From Alphaproteobacteria bacterium (lineage in GTDB: Bacteria > Pseudomonadota > Alphaproteobacteria > Micropepsales > Micropepsaceae): a stretch of DNA of 64,000 nt. A program made the position numbers and the translations under genes. The stretch is from contig JANXXU010000052.1 of the NCBI GenBank assembly GCA_025350465.1, positions 1 to 64,000 on the forward strand, in the 5' to 3' direction. The notes under the pieces were generated by a model. The model saw only the letters and a program-made list of their open reading frames with translations, made no database searches and was not told the DNA's origin. Numbering within the stretch: the stretch's first letter is position 1; every line of letters starts with the position of its first letter. Below are positions 24,441 through 32,446 of this stretch, piece after piece.

Positions 24441-24449
24441 GACACCGCC
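24431..24449 (-). repeat. Right terminal inverted repeat
   Basis: TTCAAATTAGGACACCGCC, the exact reverse complement of the left end. It encodes the Ser-Asn-stop of the transposase. Confidence 0.92.
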
Positions 24450-24457
24450 AGCCGTCG
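24450..24457. repeat. Target site duplication, right (AGCCGTCG)
   Basis: Exact copy of 21811-21818, directly adjacent to the right terminal repeat. Confidence 0.88.
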
Positions 24458-24529
24458 AGCCGGCTTGCAGGATGATGAACGCGCGCTCACAAATCGATGA
24501 GGGTTTGGCTGGCCTTCGCGAGCGAAAGC

Positions 24530-24606
24530 TGGTGGGCCCGGCAGGACTCGAACCTGCGACCAGACCGTTATGAGCGGCCCGCTCTAACCAACTGAGCTAC
24601 AGGCCC
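24530..24606 (-). tRNA. tRNA with CAU anticodon (Met elongator or Ile2)
   Basis: 77 bases including an encoded CCA. The acceptor GGGCCTG pairs with CGGGCCC (one U-G), the D arm is GCTCAGTTGGTTAGAGC, the anticodon stem GGCCG/CGGTC holds the loop CTCATAA with anticodon CAU, and the T arm is GCAGG-TTCGAGT-CCTGC. A G1-C72 pair excludes a typical initiator tRNA. Elongator Met and lysidine-modified Ile2 cannot be told apart with confidence by eye. It lies 73 bases from the right target duplication of the transposon. Confidence 0.92.
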
Positions 24607-24712
24607 CACCGTCGTCAGGGCTATAGCAAATGCGCCGGAGTCTACCAAGGCTGCCGCGCCGTGGACAAAACTTGGCTTTCCGTTTCTCTTAAGCCATCGA
24701 GCGGGGAACAGC

Positions 24713-25360
24713 ATGAAGATATTCTTCGACGTCGACGGGGTCTTGATTGATGGCTGGCACAGCAAACCGGAACGCCGGAAGCCTTGGGACGCCCGCTTAG
24801 AGCAGGACCTTGGAATCGATCGGGACGCGTTTCGAAAGAGCTTTTTCGAGTCGCCGACGGGCAAATTCGCCTCGCCGATGCATGCGTGCGTGAAGGGTGA
24901 ACGCGATCTTAAGGAGGCCCTGGCGGCCGTGCTGCCGAGCATCGGGTATAACGGGTCCGTCGACGCGCTCGTCAGCTATTGGTTTGAAAAGGATTCAAAC
25001 GTCAATCCCGACGTATTCGACGCCGTGACGCGGCTTGGCCGACACAGCAATGTCGAGCTCTATGTGGCGACAGGGCAAGAACATTACCGGGCCGCCTATT
25101 TGTGGAATGAGCTGGGGTTCAGCAAGCACTTCAAAGACATTTTTTACAGCGCAAGACTTGGCCACCTAAAGGGCACGCCTGAATTCTTTGCCGAGATTAA
25201 TAGGGCGCTTCGCGTTGCGCCCGACGAGCGCCCGCTTTTTTTCGACGATCAGGAAGAAATTGTCAGCTTGGCTCGCGCGGCGGGATGGGATGCGTGTGTC
25301 TTCGATACGACCGACGACATCCTCGAGCATCCGAGACTCAGGCGCCTGCTACAGCAATAA
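24713..25360 (+). CDS. HAD-superfamily hydrolase
   Basis: 215 residues. HAD motifs: I FFDVDGVLIDG (Asp nucleophile and Asp+2), II VELYVATGQ (Thr), III Lys in RLGHLKGTPEFF, IV ERPLFFDDQEEIVSLARAAG (Asp-Asp). The cap is a four-helix C1 type between motifs I and II (RLEQDLGIDRDAFRKSFFES). It is likely a phosphatase or dehalogenase-like hydrolase of a small phosphorylated compound; the substrate is unknown. It stands alone, convergent with the quinone oxidoreductase gene 6 bases away. Confidence 0.82.
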   Translation: MKIFFDVDGVLIDGWHSKPERRKPWDARLEQDLGIDRDAFRKSFFESPTGKFASPMHACVKGERDLKEALAAVLPSIGYNGSVDALVSYWFEKDSNVNPDVFDAVTRLGRHSNVELYVATGQEHYRAAYLWNELGFSKHFKDIFYSARLGHLKGTPEFFAEINRALRVAPDERPLFFDDQEEIVSLARAAGWDACVFDTTDDILEHPRLRRLLQQ

Positions 25361-25366
25361 CCGCGT

Positions 25367-26341
25367 CTAATCTGACACTTTGAGAACCGTTTTGCCGACG
25401 CCCTCGCGGGCGAGGGCGTAGGTCAACGCCTCGCGGAAGGATTCGAATGGAAAGACGCGGCCGACGGCGGGATTGATCAGTCGCTGTGCGATCAGCTCGC
25501 GCAACGATTTGTCATTGGCGCTGGCGCGATCGGGTTCGAGCGCGAAGAATTGGCGAATGTCGACGCCGACGAGGGCGCCGCCTTTGAGTAGCGCGAGGTT
25601 GGCGCGCAGGGCAGGGATCGGGCCTCCGGCGAAGCCGATCACGAGGTGGCGCCCTTTCCACTTTAGCGAGCGGAAGGCGGGTTCCAGAAACTCCCCGCCG
25701 ACGGGATCGAAGACGATGTCGACGCCGGCGGTGAGTTTTTTCAACTCATCGCGCCAGTTGGCGTCCGTGTAATCAATCACCTGGCGAGCGCCGTGCGAAA
25801 GCGCGAAGTCGCGTTTGGCTTTGGTGGAGCACGCCGCGATCACGTGAGCGCCAAGGGCGTTCGCCAGGTCAACCGCAGCCGCACCGACACCGCCGGAGGC
25901 GCCGAGGACGAGCACGGTCTCGCCCTTGCGTAAGCTCGCGCGATCAACGAGGGCGTGGTACGCGGTCATATAGTTCGTGCGAAAGCCGGAGGCTTGTTCG
26001 AAGGATAGTCCGGTGGGGATGGGACTCATCGCGCTCGCATTAACGGCGATGAATTCGGCCATGCCGCCGCCCAAGGCGCCAGCCATCACGGCGTCACCGA
26101 CACCGAAGGTCTCGACGCCCGCGCCCAGGCTCTCGACGGTTCCAGAGAATTCCATTCCCGGTGTGAAGGGTGCGGGCGGGCGCACCTGATAGCGGCCCGC
26201 CGCAACGAGCGCATCGACATAGCCGACGCCGACGGCTTGGACCTTGACGCAGACTTCGCCGGGTTTGGGCTGAGGGCGCGGTATTTCGACCAGCTCGTAG
26301 AGCTCCGGCGGGCCGAGTTCGCGCCCAACAACGGCTTTCAT
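25367..26341 (-). CDS. NADPH:quinone oxidoreductase-like (zinc-free MDR family)
   Basis: 324 residues. The medium-chain dehydrogenase/reductase fold opens with VKVQAVGVGYVDALVAAGRY and TPGMEFSGTVESLGAGVETF. The NADPH-binding part is VLVLGASGGVGAAAVDLANA, then HVIAACSTKAKRDFALSHGA. No structural or catalytic zinc Cys set is present, as in quinone oxidoreductases (QOR/crotonyl-CoA reductase side). It faces away from the oxidative cluster that starts at 26440 and shares a 98-base control region with it, so it may belong to the same pathway. Confidence 0.85.
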   Translation of the reverse strand: MKAVVGRELGPPELYELVEIPRPQPKPGEVCVKVQAVGVGYVDALVAAGRYQVRPPAPFTPGMEFSGTVESLGAGVETFGVGDAVMAGALGGGMAEFIAVNASAMSPIPTGLSFEQASGFRTNYMTAYHALVDRASLRKGETVLVLGASGGVGAAAVDLANALGAHVIAACSTKAKRDFALSHGARQVIDYTDANWRDELKKLTAGVDIVFDPVGGEFLEPAFRSLKWKGRHLVIGFAGGPIPALRANLALLKGGALVGVDIRQFFALEPDRASANDKSLRELIAQRLINPAVGRVFPFESFREALTYALAREGVGKTVLKVSD

Positions 26342-26387
26342 CGTGCACCTTTGGCTGTTTTCGACGGTTCGTCCGGCCGCTTGATTT

Positions 26388-26403
26388 TCTAATCCAAATT
26401 AGA
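26388..26403. promoter_or_regulatory. Palindromic operator candidate (TCTAAT-CCAA-ATTAGA)
   Basis: A 16-base inverted repeat with perfect 6-base arms in the region between the divergent quinone oxidoreductase and Rieske oxygenase genes. Its size fits a TetR-type operator, and a TetR gene lies in the cluster it precedes. Confidence 0.5.
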
Positions 26404-26439
26404 TTATGAATCAAACCCCGTCACCGGAGTTTGGTCCGC

Positions 26440-27597
26440 ATGCGCCACGAACGACAAGTGGAATTGCTCCGCAGACTCAAGGGCATCGATCCGGCAAGCC
26501 CGTGGCCGCTCGCTCCCGCCAGCATGCGCAACCCGGCGAAGCACTATGTCGATCCGGCGCGCTTCGAACATGAGCGGCAGGTGCTGTTCCGTGGACATCC
26601 GCAGCTCATCGGCTTGAGCTGCGAATGCCGCGAGCCCGGCTCCAGCGTGACCGCGGACCTCGGCGGCGTGCCCGTCGCCATCGTGCGCCAGCGTGACGGT
26701 TCGTTGCGCGGCTTCGTCAACGCGTGCCGTCATCGCGGTGCGCCGGTGGTTTCCGGCGACGGCGCGGCGCGCCCCCGGCTCACATGCCCATATCACGGTT
26801 GGGTCTACGAGCTCGACGGGTCGCTGCATGCGCGACCGCATGCGGAAGAAGCGTTCGCGGACGTGCCGAAGGCGGCGTGCGCGCTGAAGCCCGTTGCGGT
26901 GGCCGAAGGTTATGGGTTGATTTTCGCGCAGTATGAAGGCGGGGCAAACCTAACGGCCGACAAGGCGTTGTGCGGTGCGCAGAGCGAGATCGCCGGTTAT
27001 GGGCTCGACACGTTCGCGTTCATCGAAGCGCGCGAGACCGTGTGCGACTTCAATTGGAAGCTGGTGCTCGACACCTTCACCGAGAGTTATCACATCCGCA
27101 CGCTGCACAAGGATTCCATCGCGGCGACCTATCTGGCGAACGTCTCGATCTGCGATACGTTCGGGCCTCATCCGCGGATGATCGGCCTGCTCAAGACCGT
27201 GCTTGAGGAGATCGAGAAGCCATCGGAAGCGGATTGGCAATTCCTGCCGCACACGACGGCGCAATACATCTTCATGCCCTCGGGCCTCATCACCTATCAG
27301 CGCGACCACATCGAGCTGTGGCGCGTGACGCCGTTGTCGGCCGACCGCACGATCGTGCGCACGAGCCTTTACGCGCCGGAGCCGCCGGCGACCGACAAGG
27401 CGCGCGCCTATTGGAAGAAAAATCTCGACATGCTGCTCGACGTGACCGGCGGCGAGGATTTCCCGCTGATGGCGCGCATTCACCGATCGCTGAAGTCGGG
27501 AGCGCTGGATGAACTCGTCTACGGACGCAACGAGCCGGCGCTGAGCCACCTCCACCGATCGATCAACGCCGCGCTTGCAGCGGCGGGAGCGGGGTGA
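26440..27597 (+). CDS. Rieske non-heme iron oxygenase, large subunit
   Basis: 385 residues from the ATG 10 bases after GGAG. The Rieske [2Fe-2S] motif is complete: Cys96 and His98 in NACRHRGAP, Cys116 and His119 in TCPYHGW. The mononuclear iron site is in FNWKLVLDTFTESYHIRTLH (His218, His223). The protein belongs to the alpha-subunit group that hydroxylates or demethylates aromatic, alicyclic or quaternary-amine compounds. No ferredoxin, reductase or beta-subunit gene is nearby, so electrons must come from elsewhere. It is the first gene of a run that continues with SDR, LLM, TetR, P450 and SDR genes. Confidence 0.88.
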   Translation: MRHERQVELLRRLKGIDPASPWPLAPASMRNPAKHYVDPARFEHERQVLFRGHPQLIGLSCECREPGSSVTADLGGVPVAIVRQRDGSLRGFVNACRHRGAPVVSGDGAARPRLTCPYHGWVYELDGSLHARPHAEEAFADVPKAACALKPVAVAEGYGLIFAQYEGGANLTADKALCGAQSEIAGYGLDTFAFIEARETVCDFNWKLVLDTFTESYHIRTLHKDSIAATYLANVSICDTFGPHPRMIGLLKTVLEEIEKPSEADWQFLPHTTAQYIFMPSGLITYQRDHIELWRVTPLSADRTIVRTSLYAPEPPATDKARAYWKKNLDMLLDVTGGEDFPLMARIHRSLKSGALDELVYGRNEPALSHLHRSINAALAAAGAG

Positions 27598-27600
27598 GGA

Positions 27601-28392
27601 ATGGACCTCGAACTCAAGGGCGCGAAAGTGATCGTGACTGGCGGCGCCTCGCACATCGGCCAAGCCATCGTCTTCGCGTTCGCACATGAAGGCGCCTTGA
27701 TCGCTATCATCGACAAGGACGGCTCCCAAGCCGAGCGCACGGCGAAGGCGGCGCGCGAGCGCGGTGCGCCCGCGGTCTTCGTCGTCGAAGCCGACCTGAG
27801 CGATCGCGTTCAAGGGGAGAGCGCCTGCGCGAAAGCCATCGCTGAACTCGGCGGCACCGACGTCTTGGTGACCAATGTCGGCTCGAACCGGCCCGACTTC
27901 TTCCTCGAACTCGACCCCGACGGATGGCAGCGCACGATCGATGTGAACCTGACGTCAGTCATGGCCTGCGTTCGTGCCGTACTGCCGGAGATGATCAAGA
28001 CGCGGCGCGGCGCGATCGTCTCGATCACGTCGATCGCGGCGTTCGGCGAGCCGCGCCAAAGCGTCTATGCGGCGGCGAAGGCCGGCGTCATCGGCTTCAT
28101 CAAGACAATCGCGCGCGAATATGGCGGCCGCGGCATCCGCGCCAACCTCGTGGCGCCGGGCCTGACGTTACCCGAAGACCCTGAGGCAGTCGGCCGCCAC
28201 TCATTGTGGAACGAACGCGACGAGATCATGAACCCGGCACAAACAGATTATGTCGTCAAGAACACGGCGCTGCGTCGCCTGTCGAAAGCAGAAGACATCG
28301 CGAACGCCGTCGTGTTTCTCGCGTCGGAGCGTGCGGCGCGTCAAGTCACGGGCGAACTCATCGCCGTATCGGGCGGCTTCGGATCGCGCTGA
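27601..28392 (+). CDS. SDR-family oxidoreductase
   Basis: 263 residues. VIVTGGASHIGQAIVFAFAH is the cofactor-binding turn, VLVTNVGSNRPD replaces the common NNAG, the catalytic Ser is in IVSITSIAAFG and the YxxxK in SVYAAAKAGVIGFIKTIARE. VTGELIAVSGGFGSR is the normal C-terminus. In the first strand end the acidic IIDKDGS suggests NAD(H). It starts 3 bases after the Rieske oxygenase gene and very probably oxidises the alcohol or diol formed by it. Confidence 0.86.
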   Translation: MDLELKGAKVIVTGGASHIGQAIVFAFAHEGALIAIIDKDGSQAERTAKAARERGAPAVFVVEADLSDRVQGESACAKAIAELGGTDVLVTNVGSNRPDFFLELDPDGWQRTIDVNLTSVMACVRAVLPEMIKTRRGAIVSITSIAAFGEPRQSVYAAAKAGVIGFIKTIAREYGGRGIRANLVAPGLTLPEDPEAVGRHSLWNERDEIMNPAQTDYVVKNTALRRLSKAEDIANAVVFLASERAARQVTGELIAVSGGFGSR

Positions 28393-28422
28393 ACAGCGTT
28401 TGGAATATTGGAGAAAACGAAC

Positions 28423-29544
28423 ATGCATGTCGGCTTGGGACTGTGTTTTCAAAATCTCGACGGCAAGATGACGGACGGCGATGTCTACAAGCTGGAACTG
28501 GGTTTTGCCGCCCGCGCGGAGGACGCCGGCTTCGACTCTGTTTGGACACCCGAGCATCATTTCTCCGACTATCAGTTGACGCCGAATGTGCCGCAATTCC
28601 TGGCTTGGGTGGCGGGGCAGACCAAGCGCGTGAAGCTCGGCACAATGGTGACGGTGCTGCCTTGGCACGATCCGGTGCGTGTCGCCGAGAACTTCATCTT
28701 GCTCGATCATCTATCCGAAGGGCGGGCCATTGTGGGGCTCGGACGCGGCTTGGGGCGCGTCGAATTCAACGGCTTCCGCGCGAAGATGGGAGAGTCGCGC
28801 CGGCGCTTCGTCGAATACACCGAGGCGATCCTCGCGGGGCTTGAGACGGGTGTGATGGAATATGACGGCGAGCTCTACAAGCAGCCGCGCGTGAAAATTC
28901 GCCCGGCGCCGTACGCCAGTTTCCGTGGCCGGACGTTCGCCTCCGCGATCTCGCCCAGTTCGATCGATCTGATGGCGAGGCTGGGCATCGGTCTCATGGT
29001 GATCGCGCAAAAGCCGTGGAACAAAGTCGTCGAAGATCTGACCAGTTATCGCCAACGGTATCTCGAGATCAACGGCGTCGAAGCGCCGAAACCCATCCTC
29101 GCGGTCTTCGTGGCGACCCACGAGGATCCGAAAGAAGCGCAACGTATGCGCGAAACTTACCTGCAACGCTACGCGCGCTCGACCGTCGAACACTATGAGT
29201 TCGGCAATGTGGGCTTTGCCGAAATCGAGGGCTACGAGTACTACGCGGGCCTCGCAAAAAACATCGCCAAGCACGGGCTGGAAACCTTCAACGGCTTTCT
29301 TGCCGACCTTCAGGTCTGGGGAACGCCGAACGAGGTCGTCGCCAAACTCAAGGCCTATGTCGATTTGCTGCAGGCCGGCGGACTGCTGATCCTGCCTTGC
29401 TATGGCGCCATGCCGAAAGAGGTCGCTCGGGCGAACTACGATCTCATCGCGCGCAAGGTTTTGCCCGCGCTCACGGCGCATGACGTGGGCGGCGATCTCG
29501 GCGTGACCTACGCACCGTCGATTCAATACGCCGCGGCGGAGTAG
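28423..29544 (+). CDS. LLM-class (luciferase-like) flavin monooxygenase
   Basis: 373 residues from ATG 28423, 9 bases after GGAGA. TIM-barrel luciferase-like features: DAGFDSVWTPEHHFSDYQLT (the Glu-His-His typical for the family), TKRVKLGTMVTVLPWHDPVR, LSEGRAIVGLGRGLGRVEFN, and FNGFLADLQVWGTPNEVVAK near the end. These enzymes use FMNH2 and oxygen (or F420) to oxidise alkanals, terpenoids or aromatic compounds. The position in the oxidative cluster argues for a role in the same breakdown route. Confidence 0.85.
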   Translation: MHVGLGLCFQNLDGKMTDGDVYKLELGFAARAEDAGFDSVWTPEHHFSDYQLTPNVPQFLAWVAGQTKRVKLGTMVTVLPWHDPVRVAENFILLDHLSEGRAIVGLGRGLGRVEFNGFRAKMGESRRRFVEYTEAILAGLETGVMEYDGELYKQPRVKIRPAPYASFRGRTFASAISPSSIDLMARLGIGLMVIAQKPWNKVVEDLTSYRQRYLEINGVEAPKPILAVFVATHEDPKEAQRMRETYLQRYARSTVEHYEFGNVGFAEIEGYEYYAGLAKNIAKHGLETFNGFLADLQVWGTPNEVVAKLKAYVDLLQAGGLLILPCYGAMPKEVARANYDLIARKVLPALTAHDVGGDLGVTYAPSIQYAAAE

Positions 29545-29548
29545 GCGC

Positions 29549-30199
29549 GTGCTCGACCAGCGCCACGCTCGACGCGGCGATGCTACGGAAGACCTGGGCA
29601 AAGCCGAGGCGACACGCCAGAGCATTCTGGCGGCGGCGGCGCGGGTCTTTCGCGCCGACGGCTATGCGGGCGCGCGCCTCTCCGATATCGCCGCGAAGGT
29701 CGGGATGAAGGCCGGCAGCCTCTATTACCACTTCGATTCGCGCGAGGCCCTGGTCGAGGCGGTGATGGATCTGGGCCTCAAGCAGACGCACGAGACCGTC
29801 GCCAAGCGGTTGCGGGCGTTGCCTCCCGACGTAGGGCATGTGCGGCGGCTCGAAGTCGCCATCGAGGCTCATCTCGAACTGGTGCTGGCGCACGAAGATA
29901 TTTCATCGGCAACCATTAAATTGATCTGGCAAGTGCCCGCACAAATCCGCGAGCGTCAACTCGCGGATCAACGGGCCTACGGCGCGCTGTGGCGCAAGCT
30001 TCTGACCGACGCGCGCAAAGCCGGCGCCATCCGCGGCGACGTCGATCTGTCGGTCGTGCGCATGGCGATCATGGGCGCACTCAATTGGGCGGCCGATTGG
30101 TACAAGCCCGGACGCATGACGCCCAGGCAAATCGCGCGCGATATCGCTGCCATGGTTCTGGGCGGTCTGGCGGGCGAGCCAAAGAACAAACGCAAATGA
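29549..30199 (+). CDS. TetR-family transcriptional regulator
   Basis: 216 residues from a GTG 4 bases after the LLM gene stop. The N-terminal TetR helix-turn-helix is complete: [40 protein letters not shown] and [13 protein letters not shown]. The C-terminal helical part forms the ligand pocket and dimer surface (TCR-type, with [20 protein letters not shown] and [14 protein letters not shown]). It is placed inside the operon, so it probably autoregulates it by binding the palindrome at 26388; the link is inference. Confidence 0.88.
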   Translation: MLDQRHARRGDATEDLGKAEATRQSILAAAARVFRADGYAGARLSDIAAKVGMKAGSLYYHFDSREALVEAVMDLGLKQTHETVAKRLRALPPDVGHVRRLEVAIEAHLELVLAHEDISSATIKLIWQVPAQIRERQLADQRAYGALWRKLLTDARKAGAIRGDVDLSVVRMAIMGALNWAADWYKPGRMTPRQIARDIAAMVLGGLAGEPKNKRK

Positions 30200-30215
30200 C
30201 ACGGAGGAAACGAGC

Positions 30216-31510
30216 ATGAGTGCGGCTCTTGATATCGACGTGCGTATTCCAAAATCGATCGCCGAGACGCTGGTGAACCCCGCGGCTTACGCGGATCGGC
30301 GCCTTCACGACGCCTTTGTCTGGCTTCGAGCGAACAATCCCGTCGGCCTTGCCGAACCCGATGGGTTCGAACCCTTCTGGGCCGTCACCAAGCACGCGGA
30401 TATTCTCGAAGTCAGCCGCCAGAACGCGCTGTTCAACAGCGGACAGAAGCAAGTGATCGTTACCACCAAGGCGGCCGACGGCAGAATCAGAAAACTCACC
30501 GGCGGCGACCACATCATCATCCGCTCGCTTGTGTCGATGGACGCGCCGGATCATCCGAAGTATCGCGCCCTAACGCAGGCTTGGTTTCTGCCGCAAAACA
30601 TCACAAAGCTCGAGACGCGCATTCGCACGATCGCGTGCCGCTCCATCGACAAGATGATCGCAACTGGTGGGCGCTGCGATTTCGTCGCCGATGTGGCGCT
30701 GGGCTTTCCGCTTCATGTTGTCATGGACATCATGGGCGTGCCGGAGGAAGACGAGGCGCGCATGCTTATGCTAACGCAGCAGATTTTCGGGCCGCAAGAC
30801 CCCGATATGGCGCGCGATGCGGGCGAGCAAAACGATCCGGCGAAGTGGGCGGAGCAGTTGGCGGCGATCTTTGCCGACTTCAACGGTTATTTCTCGACGC
30901 TAAGTGCCGAGCGCCGCGCGCATCCGCGCGAGGATCTAGCGACGGTGATCGCCAATGCGCGCATCGACGGCAAGCCGATCGCCGAACGCGAAGCGATGAG
31001 CTACTACATCATCGTTGCGACGGCCGGCCACGATACCACCTCATCCTCGACGGCCGGTGCGATGTGGCAGCTCGCGGCCGGTCCCGGCGAATTTGCGAAG
31101 GTCAAGGCCGATCTCTCGCTCATTCCGGGCCTGGTCGACGAGGCGATCCGTTGGACGACGCCGGTCAAGCACTTCATGCGCTGCGCGACCGCTGATACGG
31201 AGCTGCGAGGCCGTCGCATCGCCAAAGGCGACTGGCTGATGCTGTGCTACGCCTCGGGCAATCGCGATGAGGAGGTGTTCGACGCGCCGTTCGAATTCCG
31301 CTCCGAGCGAAAGCCGAACAAACACCTGGCGTTCGGCTACGGCGCGCATCTGTGTCTCGGCCAGCACTTGGCGAAGATGGAATGCGCATCCTGTTCGAAG
31401 AGCTGCTGCCGCGGTTGAAATCGGTCGAACTCGACGGCGAGCCGCGCAATTCGCAAAGCTCCTTCGTCAACGGTCCGAAGACGCTGCCTCTGCGCTTCAC
31501 GCTCGCCTGA
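30216..31510 (+). pseudogene. Cytochrome P450 gene with single-base frameshift near the 3' end
   Basis: ATG with GGAGG upstream. P450 hallmarks are intact: [11 protein letters not shown] (oxygen-binding I helix), EAIR (ExxR), and the heme loop [19 protein letters not shown] with Cys380. Right after KME the frame shifts and stops at 31418. The expected end ([20 protein letters not shown], then PRNSQSSFVNGPKTLPLRFT) continues in another frame to TGA 31510. One missing A around 31381 explains it; with it restored the protein has 431 residues. The heme-binding core is before the break, so partial function is conceivable. It is likely to work with the Rieske oxygenase and LLM enzyme on one substrate. 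Confidence 0.85.
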
Positions 31511-31515
31511 CCGGC

Positions 31516-32298
31516 ATGACCCAACAACGCCAAACGGCGCGCTACGCCTCGGGTGCCGCCATTGTGGCCGGCGGCTCGGGCGGCATCGGCGCCGCAATCT
31601 GCCGCGCACTGGCAAACGCGGGAAGCGATGTCGCGCTGACCTATCACCGCAATGGGGATCGTGCAGCCGCAGTCGCCGGCGAGGTGGAAGCAGTCGGCCG
31701 CAAAGCGCGCACCACCCAAGTCGATCTGACGGACGAGGCCGCTGTCCGCGCATTCGTCGACGAGAGCGCACGCGAATTCGGTGCAGTCCATACCGTCGTC
31801 TATGCGGCCGGTCCCTACATCCATATGCGACACGTCAGCCGCCTTGAACCGAAGCTCTTCCGCGATACGGTCGCGACTGATCTCTTCGGCGCCTACCATC
31901 TGATCCATGCCGCATTGCCTGAATTGAGGAAGACGCGTGGCGTCTTGGTGGCGCTGGCGACGCCCGCGATGCGCCGCTATGCGGTGAAGGACGTCATGTC
32001 CGCGGCGCCCAAGGCTGCGGTCGAAGCCATCGTCAAAGCGGTGGCGGCGGAGGAGGGGCGGTTCGGCATCCGCGCCAATTGTGTGGGCGTCGGCGTGATT
32101 TCGGACGGCATGTACCATCAACTCGTCGCAACCGGAGACATGGACGACAAATTTCTCGAGTCGACGAAGAACATCCTGGCATTGCGCCGCTTGGGCAGAG
32201 CCGAAGAGATCGCCGATGTCGTCGAGTTCTTGGCCTCGGACCGTTCCAGCTACGTCACGGGGCAGACGCTGATGGCCGACGGGGGCTATGCGATGTAG
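31516..32298 (+). CDS. SDR-like protein lacking the catalytic Tyr
   Basis: 260 residues, starting 6 bases after the repaired P450 end. The nucleotide-binding turn AIVAGGSGGIGAAICRALAN is good, and VVYAAGPYIHMRH stands in the NNAG position. SSYVTGQTLMADGGYAM is the normal C-terminus. The YxxxK segment, however, reads DVMSAAPKAAVEAIVKAVAA, with Ser where the catalytic Tyr should be, and the preceding strand reads GVLVALATPAMRRYAV without the usual Ser. Dehydrogenase activity by the normal mechanism is therefore doubtful; it may be an enoyl reductase-like or binding member. Last gene of the oxidative cluster. Confidence 0.8.
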   Translation: MTQQRQTARYASGAAIVAGGSGGIGAAICRALANAGSDVALTYHRNGDRAAAVAGEVEAVGRKARTTQVDLTDEAAVRAFVDESAREFGAVHTVVYAAGPYIHMRHVSRLEPKLFRDTVATDLFGAYHLIHAALPELRKTRGVLVALATPAMRRYAVKDVMSAAPKAAVEAIVKAVAAEEGRFGIRANCVGVGVISDGMYHQLVATGDMDDKFLESTKNILALRRLGRAEEIADVVEFLASDRSSYVTGQTLMADGGYAM

Positions 32299-32446
32299 CC
32301 TCCCGCCGGCGTTCCTTCGAATCAGATTTTTCGATTCAACATGAGGGCGATCACAACGAAGCATTAAGGGCTCGCAGACAGAATGCGGAAAAGCTCGCAG
32401 GTGGTTTATGATCTGCGGTGCGCGCTGATTTGCTCCGGAGCCCGCA

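Larger units (their letters stand above)
21819..24449. mobile_element. 2,631-bp IS1-like cargo transposon with P63C passenger module
   Basis: Perfect 19-base terminal inverted repeats (GGCGGTGTCCTAATTTGAA at 21819-21837 and its reverse complement at 24431-24449) are flanked by a perfect 8-base target duplication. Inside are one plus-strand DDE transposase and three minus-strand passenger genes: a P63C-domain protein, an unknown 99-aa protein and an 83-aa ClpX-type zinc-finger protein. The two arms diverge from a central control region with symmetric repeats. The ends are undamaged and every frame is open, so the element may be recently inserted and active. Classical IS1 elements are under about 1.2 kb and carry no cargo, so the load is unusual. 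Confidence 0.88.

Noticed and set aside
24450-24606. tRNA gene as integration site of the mobile element
   Set aside because: The tRNA is intact, 73 bases away from the element's end, and the target duplication AGCCGTCG is not part of the tRNA. The element is a DDE transposon, not a tRNA-targeting integrase element.
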